64,000 bases of DNA. It comes from Amblyomma americanum. Its lineage: Eukaryota; Arthropoda; Arachnida; Ixodida; Ixodidae. Below, one piece after another: positions 31,601-42,276 of this stretch (the first letter of the stretch is position 1; each line of letters starts with the position of its first letter). The position numbers and the translations under genes are program-made. The DNA lies in NCBI RefSeq assembly GCF_052857255.1, contig NW_027526485.1:2542001-2606000 (forward strand), read 5' to 3'. Below the pieces are notes generated by a model. The model was not told the origin of the DNA. It ran no database searches and worked only from the letters and a program-made list of their open reading frames with translations.

Positions 31601-33115
31601 AACCTCCTCTGTTTCCGGAACCCATTCTGTAGCTCCCCTAGCACCCCCTCGTTCTCCATCCAAGCCTGCAGTCTGTCCTTTATAATCTGCATCACCACTT
31701 TATAAACTACACACTTCACTGTTATGGGACGGTATTTGCTTATGTCAGCTTTGTCCCCCTTTCCCTTATATATCGTGTTCATTCTACTTGATCGCCATAG
31801 GATGTGCCCAGTGTTTCCCACAAATCATCTTGAATAACGTTGCCGTAGGCTCGCCTGATATCCAGAAATGCTAGCCATAGGGGCCTGTGTTCCTTTTCAG
31901 CAATCTCTATATAATGTGTCAATGAAAACATTGTCCTAGCTCCAACCTCCTCTGTTTCCGGAACCCATTGTGTAGCTCCCCTAGCACCCCCTCGTTCTCC
32001 ATCCAAGCCTGCAGTCTGTCCTTTATAATCTGCATCACCACTTTATAAACTACACACTTCACTGTTATGGGACGGTATTTGCTTATGTCAGCTTTGGCCC
32101 CCTTTCCCTTATATATCGTGTTCATTCTACTTGATCGCCATAGGATGTGCCCAGTGTTTTCCACAAATCATCTTGAATAACGTTGCCGTAGGCTCGCCTG
32201 ATATCCAGAAATGCTAGCCATAGGGGCCTGTGTTCCTTTTCAGCAATCTCTATATAATGTGTCAATGAAAACATTGTCCTAGCTCCAACCTCCTCTGTTT
32301 CCGGAACCCATTGTGTAGCTCCCCTAGCATCCCCTCGTTCTCCATCCAAGCCTGCAGTGTGTCCTTTATAATCTGCATCACCACTTTATAAACTACACAC
32401 TTCACTGTTATGGGACAGTATTTGCTTATGTCAGCTTTGTCCCCCTTTCCCTTATATATCGTGTTCATTCTACTTGATCGCCATAGGATGTGCCCAGTGT
32501 TTCCCACAAATCATCTTGAATAACGTTGCCGTAGGCTCGCCTGATATCCAGAAATGCTAGCCATAGGGGCCAGTGTTCCTTTTCAGCAATCTCTATATAA
32601 TGTGTCAATGAAAACATTGTCCTAGCTCCAACCTCCTCTGTTTCCGGAACCCATTCTGTAGCTCCCCTAGCACCCCCTCGTTCTCCATCCAAGCCTGCAG
32701 TCTGTCCTTTATAATCTGCATCACCACTTTATAAACTACACACTTCACTGTTATGGGACGGTATTTGCTTATGTCAGCTTTGTCCCCCTTTCCCTTATAT
32801 ATCGTGTTCATTCTACTTGATCGCCATAGGATGTGCCCAGTGTTTTCCACAAATCATCTTGAATAACGTTGCCGTAGGCTCGCCTGATATCCAGAAATGC
32901 TAGCCATAGGGGCCTGTGTTCCTTTTCAGCAATCTCTATATAATGTGTCAATGAAAACATTGTCCTAGCTCCAACCTCCTCTGTTTCCGGAACCCATTGT
33001 GTAGCTCCCCTAGCACCCCCTCGTTCTCCATCCAAGCCTGCAGTGTGTCCTTTGTAATCTGCATCACCACTTTATAAACCACACACTTCACTGTTATGGG
33101 AAGGTATTTGTTTAT
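28640..33115 (-). repeat. 343-bp tandem array derived from a LINE reverse transcriptase
   Basis: About 13 head-to-tail copies. The same landmark recurs at 28692, 29035, 29378 and so on to 32808: 12 intervals that sum to 4116 bp, exactly 12 x 343. On the minus strand each unit encodes an RT fragment: SRMNTIYKGKGDKAD, SKYRPITVKCVVYKV, LHNGFRKQRRLE, then EHRPLWLAFLDIRRAYG (RT motif A with its catalytic Asp). 343 is not divisible by 3, so no frame runs through. Units vary in a three-unit pattern (1029 bp). The right edge grades into single-copy RT sequence; the left edge ends abruptly at 28640. Confidence 0.93.
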
Positions 33116-33300
33116 GTCCCCTTTTCCCGTATATATCAAGTTCATTCTGCTTGATCGCCATTCATCCACTATCATTTTGTTCACTAACTCTATTAATGTT
33201 TGCTTGGATTTTGGTCCTAACTTCTTTATTTACATAATCGGAATACCACCTGGTCCTGTCGACGTGCCACTAGCAGCCTTCTTCTCTTGTAACGCAAGCG
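33116..33300 (-). pseudogene. LINE RT N-terminal segment, source of the 343-bp unit
   Basis: On the minus strand ASGTSTGPGGIPIM, then after one in-frame stop KKLGPKSKQTLIELVNKMI, VDEWRSSRMNLIYTGKGD. This is the segment just upstream of RT motifs in many LINEs (GPDGIP-like then a helix then W-x-x-S). It reads continuously into the last, most diverged 343-bp unit, so the array appears to have grown from this LINE copy. Confidence 0.7.
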
Positions 33301-33303
33301 CTT

Positions 33304-33459
33304 GGTTGCGCTCTGTGGAGGGCCACTGCGTCCGACACGGCCGCGCATCGAAGCGAAGTGGCAGATGACGCGAAGCGCCACGCCCAGGTCCAACTTCTGC
33401 GCCACTCGACTGTGATGAATGGCCGTGTCGGACGCAGTGGCCCTCCAGAGAGTGCAACC
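33304..33459. repeat. Inverted repeat with 27-bp perfect arms
   Basis: Arms 33316-33342 and 33421-33447 are exact reverse complements (TGGAGGGCCACTGCGTCCGA... and its complement) and extend with two mismatches to 33304 and 33459. The loop of about 78 bp is itself partly self-complementary. GC-rich. Could be a fold-back element or a recent palindromic duplication. Confidence 0.8.
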
Positions 33460-33965
33460 ACGCACTCGCGTGTTCAGGGTGGACGACCCTGTACGTATGG
33501 GACCGCTGCTCGCTTCGACCGACGGATGCCTCGGGGACTGCAGAACCACCGCGCCTGATCGTATTTCTGGCCATTGCCACACGTTGTGAAGAACTCACAT
33601 TACTAACTTGCCTATACTCTGCGCAAATCAAGACGAAAGCTCGGAACGGATGAGCGCGCATATGGCCACTCGAACAACCCATAAATTACGCGAAATGAAA
33701 GCGTATTTTCATACGGTCAATTACGACAAGATTTTCCTGAGAAAGCTTCGAAAAGACTCATTTTTCTGGAGCGCCTTCGAAGGCACATGCACTACACAAG
33801 TGCGAGCACACAAACCACACAAGCGTCCTTTCACAACGAATGTGCCACACCACACGTCCAGAGCATCCAGAGGCCGACCAAACAAGCAAGCGATGCAAAA
33901 CGCCCGCGCCCGCACGACCGCGATCCACAAATCACAAATGACGCCAAGCCAATCTATAATCCATG
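33460..33965. other. Unassigned sequence
   Basis: No gene recognised; frames present on both strands without motifs. Confidence 0.4.
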
Positions 33966-34055
33966 GGTGAAAATAACGCTTTCGTTATTACGACCAGGTC
34001 GAAATAACGATTTGGCTTGGCTTTCCGTTATTTTCACCTGGTCGAAATAACGCCG
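33966..34055. repeat. Nested palindromes built on CGTTATT and GGTCG words
   Basis: GGTGAAAATAACG (33966-33978) pairs with CGTTATTTTCACC (34026-34038). Inside lies TCGTTATTACGACC/GGTCGAAATAACGA (33982-34010), a near-perfect palindrome. The word GGTCGAAATAACG occurs twice. Possibly the terminus of a DNA transposon or a protein-binding cluster. Confidence 0.6.
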
Positions 34056-34066
34056 GCCGCTCGATT

Positions 34067-34258
34067 TAAAGGGTTCAGCCGTATCCATCCATCCATCCAT
34101 CCATCCATCCATCCATCCATCCATCCATCCATCCATCCATCCATCCATCCATCCATCCATCCATCTATCCGTCCATCCATCCATCCATCCATCCATCCAT
34201 CCATCCATCCATCCATTCATCCATCCATCCATCCATCCATCCATCCATCCATCCATCC
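34067..34258 (+). repeat. LINE family 1 3' end expanded into (TCCA)n microsatellite
   Basis: TTTAAAGGGTTCAGCCGTA, identical to the final bases of LINE family 1 at 5343-5359 except for one or two positions, runs into (TCCA)n from 34083 to 34258 with a few point changes. The microsatellite thus grew from a LINE tail. The long WMDG or HPSI frames in it are artefacts. Confidence 0.85.
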
Positions 34259-36364
34259 AATTTCGGTTTCAATGGTTGGGAGACTGTGATGCGTGGCTCC
34301 CGATCATGCTGTTTCATTCTTTTTCGGGCTTCGAGCAAGACCATTTAGTTTGTTAACGACAAAAAAACCTGTTTTTGGATGTTTCAGAGTGAAGCAAATG
34401 CCTAAAAAGTCTAAGCTGACTTCCTGAAAGAGGATCATCAGTTTCGATTTCGAAATCTAAAAGCGTGCTGTGCACCCCGTTTCATCATGCCGTTACCCAG
34501 CAAACAACATACCTCCTCAGGTGCGCCCAGAAAGGATGGACTGTCCCAGTCCCAGTAAAACATTTATCGAACATTTCCAGGACGTAGAGGCAGGACACAG
34601 AAACACAAGCAAAAGGGAAGTGCGCCCACTAATCGCCTAGAAACGTTTTTTCGAGGGTGTTAAGCAGAAACAAAAACAAATAATAGCATTTTGGTCCCAG
34701 AAAGGTAATTGGGAGCACGTTTTTGGGACCAATGCTTTTCAACAAAAAATACAAATTGACTCCTCACTCCCTTTTCTCTCTCCCTCGCGCCAAAAGCTAC
34801 GGGGAGAGAAGGTTTTGCTCTTGCACTCGCCGTTTTGAGAGATCAAGCAGTTTTGTTCGAACAGCCGAAGGAAGCGCATTTCACCCCGCATCTCCCTGGT
34901 GGGCCGTCGGCTCCATGCTGCAGGCAGGCAGGCGACGGCGGTCTGCCTTTTCATCACACCGCCGGGAGCGGCGGTCACCAACGAGCCAGTCTTCTATAGT
35001 GTTTCCAACTTCAGCACGGTGCGGCGGTCCCTGCAGGTATCTCCAACTACCAGCAGTCCTCGTTGCGCCGCTGTCTAGCAGAGGCGCAGTAATGGCCTCC
35101 CATCGCTCGTCCGGCATCCTCGCTGCGCTCGTCCGGCTTCCTCGCTGGACGGAAGCCATCTTGCGCACACGTATTCGCGCAGCCCCTAGCCGCTCGCGCG
35201 CAAGTCCAGCGCGCGGCAGCTCTTGCTCTCATCACTGGGCTGTCGTGAACTTCGTAGCTACGGATTCATGGCAGCTTTCCCGCGCACCTCGGCGTGCCCA
35301 CATAATTCCTTTTGGAACTGATGCAGCGGCGCGCGGCGCATCACAAGTGTTTTGCGCAGCTTCACGGCCGTACACCAAAATGGTGCTCTTACAGGCGTCG
35401 TTCGCGGCAGCGGATTTCAAGGCAACGGGCGGCTCCTAGCGCGCACTCTGCATCCCTCAGCGCCTCCGACGACTGTGGCGTGTTGTCGGTGGCAGCGTGG
35501 CCGTCCACTGTGGTCATAGGCGGGAGAGATCTTCGGAAGCCCACCAGACTTTTTCTGCGAGTGCCCATGGATTAACCTGTTCTACCTACATTGCCGTCCT
35601 GTCGCAGCGGTATAGTTTGTGTTGTGTTCGCGTCGCTGACTTTCATCCCACCCCCACCGGATTACTTGTGCCTTGATCCCCTTGATCTCGCCTCCCACGC
35701 CGTATAGTGCCACACGCGCGGTCGGCTATACCATGGGTGCGGCGAGCCAGGGCTCCTACCTCAAGACGTCTCCCCTTTCCATCCGGCTCCAAGCAGTCTT
35801 ATCTCCACACTTAGTCACAAGAAAATAAAACGGGGGTGTAACGAGGATGTAACGCGTATGTTTGAGCGTTCGCTGTGCCGTGAGAAGGCGCAGGACAGAA
35901 GGCTGCGTTGAATTCATATATATATAGTTGCAGCATTTTATTTCAGCACCGGGTTTCCGTTGGCAACGTCGTCAAGGTATGATGGTTTATGCTCGTTTTT
36001 TTTTTATTTTCGCCTCGTAGAATTGATTTTTTTTCCTGTTTTGATAACACGCTCAAGCTTACTCCGAGGCTCGTGCGAGAGGCAAAGCCAGAGGGAGGTT
36101 TCACCCTGCAGAATATCCGTAACCTGAAACCGCGTATCTGTATCGTACGCCCATATCGTCTTTTCTTGTGGCACCCGGGTTGCTCTTTACATGCGTTTGC
36201 TTTTGTGTGTGCATATATGCTTTTGTACCCTTTAAAATGTTTGCTTAAGGTGCATCAACTTTCAGCCTCATTGCTTCATTTTTTTCAGATTTAAGCTCCA
36301 GTGAAAATTTTGGCCATTATTATATGCTGGTGTCGTAGTGCTCCGTACATCGCGTGTTAACGTG
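34259..36364. other. Unassigned region with a GC-rich core
   Basis: 34.8-35.8 kb is GC- and CpG-rich with long overlapping open frames on both strands (plus 34723-35439; minus 34881-35159 from ATG 35159). The minus frame starts in a good context (AAGATGGC) and includes PDERWEAIT. No family is recognised and openness may only reflect base composition. It could be a CpG island with a first exon. AATAAAA at 35824 is a possible polyadenylation word. The rest is featureless. Confidence 0.3.
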
Positions 36365-37500
36365 AAGAGCAAAACCGCAAAACAGGACGGGACTGAGGCA
36401 GGCGACAACACAGGGCGGTAGGGCGGTTGTGTGTTAAATGGTGCATACATATGCGTCTCCTGTTTGTATTCATTTAAATGCAAAGAGCACATCTAATAAA
36501 CTGAAATTACATCTGTATTGCGCTGCTATTTCCTGTTATATGGGCGGGATCGGGCCAGTTTTTGAATTTACATTTCTTTTGTGTGTAAAATTTTGGCACA
36601 TTTCATGTTCTTGTGGCGGGAGCAGCGCAGCACGAAACAAATAATAGAGAGGCGGGACACGACGCTGAATAACAACCAGATTTTTAAGGCACGTTCGTCG
36701 AATATATACATCTCGCTCGTATAAGAAGGAAAAGAAAAGCATGAAAAACGCATAAGATGTGCACGTGGTAAAACATTAAAGCATCGCACGCAAATAATCA
36801 ATTTCTCTGTCATGAAGCGCTATTGAAGGTATGCAGACGCATACGTCGCTCTTTTGTCGGATGTTAAAGGCTTCTTCAATCTCCCTGGTCCGTTGATCAA
36901 AATACGACGGGATGACCATTGTGTTGATAAGCTGCGGAGCGCATTCATGCTCTCTGCAATGTTTTGCTAATTCAGTGCTGATGGCGCCCTTTAGGGATAT
37001 TTTGTGCTCTCGAAGCCGTTTATTCAAACAGCACCCTGTTTGACCAATGTAGGTGCGTCCACATGACAGAGGTATTTCATAAACCCCGCTTTTCACACAT
37101 TTCACATGTTTTCAGGTGTTTTTTTCTTGCATTGATTATTTCCTTTGCTCGCTGTTGACGTTGGCGCACAGGCTTCTTAATTTGTTGGGTGCTGACATGA
37201 GCACTTTTACACCAGCTCTTGCGCCTACCTTTTTGAGACTGTGGGAAATGCCATTAATGTAAGGAATGACCTCGTATGGCTTCCTTTCTTCTGATGTCGT
37301 TGTGACATATTTTCTGCATCTAAGTGCTTGCAGAATCCCCTCTGCGACACTGGATAGCAGTCTCGTCTCGTAACCTGCTGCTTTCAGCCCACTGTTCTGG
37401 GCGTCAAAACTGCCTTGAACTTCGTGATGACAGGATCTCGTTCATGACCGCCAAAGGCACGGGAGCACATGCATAGAGACCAACTTTTGTGCTGCTGCCA
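36365..37500 (-). mobile_element. Penelope-like element, 3' part with GIY-YIG nuclease
   Basis: On the minus strand: a linker with VIPYINGISHSLKKV and SAPNKLRSLC near 37260-37130, a CEMCEK cysteine pair, then the GIY-YIG domain and a 3' UTR ending near 36365 with a GTTGTCGCCTGCC/GTCCTGTTTTGC region. The order linker, zinc motif, GIY-YIG is specific to endonuclease-bearing Penelope-like elements. RT is missing from this copy. Confidence 0.8.
36776..37105 (-). pseudogene. GIY-YIG endonuclease domain of a Penelope-like element
   Basis: About 110 residues: GVYEIPLSCGRTYIGQTG gives the GVY and YIG strands, LNKRLREH carries the conserved Arg, the metal-binding Glu lies in TREIEEAF, and the C-terminus reads VCIPSIALHDREIDYL, a hallmark of Penelope nucleases. 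This domain nicks target DNA for priming. The domain frame is intact but upstream coding is in another frame, so the element is broken. Confidence 0.85.
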
Positions 37501-37682
37501 CTACTAGTTTAAAAAAAAGAGCTATTAACGTTTATTAATTCGTTAGACGACTGACCATCTGCGAACTGGTGAAGGGTGGTAATTTCGGCCTGTTCGTTCA
37601 CCACAGGAGAGGAAAATATGCAGCGAAAAAAAAAGACGCCTGGACGACAGGAGACAAGCACAAGCGCTGACACTATCATCTG
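37501..37682. other. Short spacer with Penelope-terminus-like words
   Basis: GACAGGAGACAAGCACAAGCGCTGAC near the right edge resembles Penelope 3' termini seen at 38.9 kb; otherwise nothing. Confidence 0.35.
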
Positions 37683-37915
37683 ACGTGGTGGCTCAGTGGC
37701 TACGGCGCTCGGTTGCTGGCCCGAAAGACGCGGGTTCGATCCCGGCCGCGGCGGTCGAATTTTGATGGAGGCGAAATTCTAGATGCCCGTGGGCTGTGCG
37801 ATGTCAGTGCACGTAAAGGAACCCCAGGTGGTCGAAATTTCTGGAGCCGTTCACTACGGCGTCCCTCATTGCCTGAGTCGCTTTGGGACGTTAAACCCAC
37901 AAACTACTGAATGAG
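37683..37915 (+). mobile_element. tRNA-derived SINE between Penelope copies
   Basis: A-box region ACGTGGTGGCTCAGTGGCTA, B box GGTTCGATCCC near 37733-37743, body TCAGTGCACGTAAAGGAACC, and 3' end TCGCTTTGGGACGTTAAACC. Same subfamily as 17347-17620. Confidence 0.8.
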
Positions 37916-38890
37916 AACGCGCGTTTCGTGCAGCTTTCGTCTGCAGCTTGTGCATTTCTTTCAGTGCAATGGCCGCCTGTTCCAGTTCTTACAGAATGTG
38001 CGTGTTCACGCAGCCGGTCGTTGAGGCAACGACCTGCCTGACCGACGTGCGTGCGGCTACGGGTTAGCAGAATCTCGTTAACGACTCCATCCTTGCAGTC
38101 AACAAAGCGGGTTTCACGTTTTTTGACGCATGACGTCTTCTTCCTTTCGTTCTCGTTCACTTTTCGGCAAAAGCCGCCCAGCTTGTTTGGTGCTGAAAAG
38201 TTCTTAACTCGGATGCCAGCGCGATTTCCAGCCTTTAGCCGATGCGAAACGGAATGCACGTATGGAAATGTCTCTTTTTGTCATCCTCTGAATGGTCGCG
38301 CTTCAATCTTCCTTTCCGGAATTCTGCCAGGAGCACCTCTGCCAGATTCATGAGGAAGGTCATGGGAAAACCTGCCGGTTCCAGCCTCATGATTTGGGAT
38401 GCAAAGCTGGCACCAACTTGTTGAGGGCATGATCTTTTGAGTGCATCTCTAGTTGCTGCCATGGCAATATTGAGTTTAACTACCTTCGAGTGTCCTCGAA
38501 AGTAGTCCTCGAGGGAATGTCCTCGAAAGGCAGAGGACATTTTTTAGAGCGGGGTGCGTACTTCCAGCATAGATGGTGTGGGTCAAAAGTCCAAACTAGA
38601 TCCAGGATTCTCAACGGGTTGTCTGTGGGAAGTTCCCTTGTCAGGGTCAAGCCAGAGATTGTTGCTTCAAAGCAGTCTGAGGTGAGGTTCACGTGGTCAG
38701 TGGTGTGGTCCCCTGGCTGACAGTCGTACAGGATGAGGAAATCGTCAACGTACCGGAAGATCCGGGTGGTCCTTAAAGCGCTAAGCCGTCTTTCTAGGCT
38801 CCTGTCGTGGTATGCCAAAACGAGGTCACTTAGCACGGGGGCTAAGCAGGAACTTAGTAAGGTGTGGGTGCGGGCTAGTTGGTACTGCAT
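37916..38890 (-). pseudogene. Penelope-like element: RT C-terminus through degenerate GIY-YIG
   Basis: Minus-strand reading: LSSCLAPVLSDLVLAYHD, then RYVDDFLILYD (the Y-x-DD catalytic box of Penelope RT) near 38750, a LELD-like region to 38480, MAATRDALKRSC, SAPNKLGGFC near 38190, then VNEILLTRSRTHVGQAGRC, a decayed GIY-YIG in which YIG has become HVG, and RLREH. Several frame changes occur. The copy is 5'-truncated just before the RT palm and is older than the 36.8-kb copy. Confidence 0.8.
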
Positions 38891-39045
38891 TGTAAGACGA
38901 AAAGCGCGAAAAAAACACACGGACGCAAAGAAAGACAAAGGACAAGCGCTAACTTCCAACTGACGTTTATTGGAAACATCGAAAGATATACAGGCACATG
39001 AAAGGGGGAAGACGGAAACTAACAATGACAGCAGCATGCAAAAAG
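38885..39045 (-). repeat. Penelope terminal repeat (pLTR-like) upstream of truncated copy
   Basis: On the minus strand CCAATAAACGTCAGTTGGAA, GTTAGCGCTTGTCCTTTGTC, then GCGTCCGTGTG. A similar end (TTGGAAGTTAGCGCTCGTGG) closes the Penelope fragment at 56323-56657. Here it sits immediately upstream of a truncated RT, i.e. a 3' terminus fused head-to-tail to the next copy, the partial-tandem arrangement known for Penelope elements. Confidence 0.6.
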
Positions 39046-39064
39046 TCATGTCACTCATGCCCGC

Positions 39065-40372
39065 TCAGATACATCATCTCCTTTTAATAGACCTCATTTT
39101 GTCGGCGCTCACATACTTATACAATATTTCCCTCTCAACAGGCACCTTCCCCAGGAAGATGCAAATCGCTAAGGTAGTCGCTATATTTAAAAAGGGGGAC
39201 AAAAATAATTTGTCAAACTATCGGCCAATTTCCATCTTGCCAGTTTTCTCGAAAGGGCTAGAAAAACTCATGCACACACGAATTACCAAGTTTGCAACTA
39301 AACATAATTTAATTAATCCCACTCAGTTTGGCTTTAGAAAAGGAATGTCCACAGAATATGCTCTTTTGGCTCAAGAAGAAATAATTTTGAAAGCAATCGA
39401 AGAAAAATATGTAATTGCAGGTTTCTATATAGACTTCTCGAAGGCATTCGGTAGCATAATCCATGTTACTTTGTTAAAAAAACTGGAAGTATATGGAATA
39501 CGTGGAATACCTCTCGAACTCTTAAATTATTACCTCGAAAACAGAATGTAGTGCGTTTCCATGCAGGAAATTTTATCCACTTGCCAACCAATAAAAGCAG
39601 GTGTCCCCCAAGGGAGCATACTTGGCCGCCTATTATTTAACTTGTACATAAATTATATTGCGAGTATTAGTTGCAACGCAGAATACGTAACATATGCAGA
39701 CGACACGACAATATTTTTTCTCAGTCGTTCCTATCATTCTCTTCAATCCGTAATAAACAACACTCTTGAAAAACTGGCCACCTGGAGCGCAATAAGTTCT
39801 TCACAGATTAATGTTAATAAAACAAAGGCATTTATTTTCACTACCAGACAAACAGCCAGCGCTCCGAGATGACGTCCACCTTAGGCGACGCAGATATAGA
39901 AATCCTAGATTCTGTCAAATGTCTTGGTGTCCATTTTCACAAAAGTATGTCCTGGGACACGCACGTTGGCCACGTGACCACACAGATAGCAAAAGCTGCT
40001 GGGGTCCTAACTAAATATAAATCGTACTTACCGACGGCTGTTAAATTACACATTTACAATTCACTTTTCCTTTCACATGTTAACTACTGTCTCTTAGTGT
40101 GGGGAAAAACAACAATTTGTAATTTAAATCGCATACATGTCCTACAGAAAAGAGCGATCCGCAGCATAGCAAATGTTCATTATCGTGAACACACGCCCGA
40201 AATTTTAATTAAATTTGACATTCTTTCCATCCATCATATGTACTCATTCTACCTTGCAAATCGATATAAGCATGACTCGCCTGAAATTCACCGTACACTT
40301 GCAAACTTGACCCCTCAAATACGACACTACAATACACGCACTAATCTAATTTGGAAAATTCCTTACGTTTAA
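39065..40372 (+). pseudogene. CR1/Jockey-type reverse transcriptase, one stop and one frameshift
   Basis: RT motifs in order: TGTFPRKMQIAKV, FKKGDKNNLSNYRPISILP, GFRKGMSTEYALL, GFYIDFSKAFGSI (catalytic Asp), then TAG at 39549-39551 where a sense codon is expected, GVPQGSILG, TYADDTTIFF, a frame change near 39865, and the C-terminal region VKCLGVHFHKSMSW ... VLQKRAIRSI to 40372. The part before the palm and any endonuclease are missing. Confidence 0.85.
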
Positions 40373-40617
40373 AACTTTCTGAACAAATGCTCCGTCATGC
40401 CCTACCGACCCCACTAAACCACCTTTATTGTCAGGGAATAAACATAAGCACCATTAACAACAATATACTTAAGTCCTTTGTAACGCGAGAGTGAGCGTGT
40501 ATGAAATTGTTTCATGTATTTAGAACTTCTCTTTCCATTGTAAAATTGGTGTGCTACCATGGCTGCCTTGTATATATTGACTTTTCTTTGTGGCTCGAGA
40601 ATGAGTGTATATTATAT

Positions 40618-40802
40618 TGTCACGGGTGGTACAGCTCGGTTGGAAACGTCAAAGTAGGTGACTGCAGCGGACGTCAGTAGCAGTCCCAAAAGCGGAGCAC
40701 TCGCAGCCAGACACTTCGGCTTCTTTTTCTAAGGCCAGCTCGCGCGCGCATTCCGCGCTCTCGTGGTTCTAGTAGAACGACGACGATGAATGGGCGGTGT
40801 CA
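40618..40802 (-). repeat. gypsy 3' LTR
   Basis: 185 bp, TG...CA ends; the 3' LTR because the element reads on the minus strand. Pairs with 45881-46065. Confidence 0.92.
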
Positions 40803-40887
40803 TTACTCCCCGGCAAAAAGAAGCATCGTCCCGATGCTGGGAGTGAGTGGAGAGGTCGGAAGGACTGAACGGGGTTAGTGGGCGAGG

Positions 40888-42276
40888 CTACCGATCGTGA
40901 TAAGGCTTCAGGCGGACCACGTGAACCACTTCAGGGCACGAGGACCGTCGGGACTTCTGAAATCCATCGGGAATGACCTCGTAGTTGAGGTCGCCCAATG
41001 ACCTGACCACGCGGTATGGTCCGAAGTAGCGATGGAGGAGTTTTTCGCTCAGTCCTCGTCGCCGAATGGGGAACCACACCCACACACGGTCGCCAGGCGC
41101 ATACTGGACGTCGTGACGGCGCCGATTGTAGCGATCTGCATCTCGAAGTTGTTGGTCCTGAATTCGAACTTTGGCCAGTTGGCGAGCAGCTTCGGCGCGT
41201 TCCAGGAACGTGTAGGTATCAGTGTGAAGGCTAGAGTCGTCCAGATGTGGTAACATTGCGTCGAGCATCGTCGTCACTGCACGGCCGTAGACGAGTTGGA
41301 ATGGGGACATATGCGTTGTTTCTTGCATGGCCGTATTGTAGGCGAAGGTGACATAAGGAAGCACTTCGTCCCACGTTTTGTGTTCAATATCGACGTACAT
41401 GGAAATCATGTCAGGAAGGGTTCGGTTCAGTCTTTCAGTCAACCCGTTCGTTTGAGGGTGGTACGACGTTGTTCGGCGGTGGTCGGTATGACTGTAAACC
41501 AAGATCTCCTGCAGCAGCTCAGCCATGAACGCAGGGCCTCTGTCAGTGATCAGCACTTCAGGTGCCCCATGGCGGAGTACGATCTGATGCACGAAGAACT
41601 TAGCGACTTCTAAAGCGGTGCCGCTGGGTAGAGCTGACGTTTCTGCATAGCGGGTAAGGTAGTCCGTCGCGACAATTATCCATTTGTTGCCAGAGTTCGA
41701 ACGTGGGAACGGACCCAGCATGTCCATTCCTATTCGGTGGAAGGGCCTTGTGGGTGGTCTAATGGGCATCAAGAACCCAGCTTGTTTGGTTGACGGTACC
41801 TTGCGACGCTGACAGGCTCGGCACGTTCTGACGTAGTGAGTGACATCAGCACGGAGACGAGGCCAGTAGTAATTCTCTTGGATTCGGGCTAGCGTACGGG
41901 CTATGCCCAAATGTCCAGAAGTGGGTTCGTCATGGGAAGCTTGGAGGATTTCATTGCGCAGGCTAGGCGGTACGACGATTAGGTATTGCGTATTGTTTGG
42001 AGCGAAATTTTTCTTGACCAGAAGGCCATTGCGGATGCATAAAGATGGCAACACGCGCCTGAAAGCGCGTGGGGCGGTCGTGTTGCTGCCGTTGAGAAAT
42101 TCCATTACGTCTTGAAGTTCGAGGTCGGCGCATTGTTGGTCAGCGAGGCAGGAGGCGCTGAGAGCAGTCAGTAAGATGTCGTCATCATTACAGGCGTCGG
42201 TAGAAGGATCTACTGGGGCGCGGGACAGACAATCGGCGTCAGAGTGCTTGCGCCCGGATTTGTACACGACAGTCAT
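40888..42276 (-). pseudogene. gypsy integrase region of pol
   Basis: Opens with HSDADCLSRAP, the end of RNase H, then the HHCC zinc finger (SHDEPTSGHLG ... CRACQRRK), and the catalytic core with D in DMLGPFPR, D in ITDRGPAF and E in HPQTNGLTERLN. A C-terminal FGPYRVVRSLGDLNYEV segment is the usual gypsy GPY/F module. All three catalytic acids are present. It is the 3' part of pol, separated from RT by a frameshift near 42353-42362, so it is annotated as broken. It inserts element cDNA into chromosomal DNA. Confidence 0.9.

Noticed and set aside
28692..33184. Multiple 75-81 residue RT-like genes
   Set aside because: Each is a fragment of a 343-bp repeat; length not divisible by three, no complete domain.
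33954..34289. WMDG/HPSI repeat proteins
   Set aside because: Translation of the (TCCA)n microsatellite.
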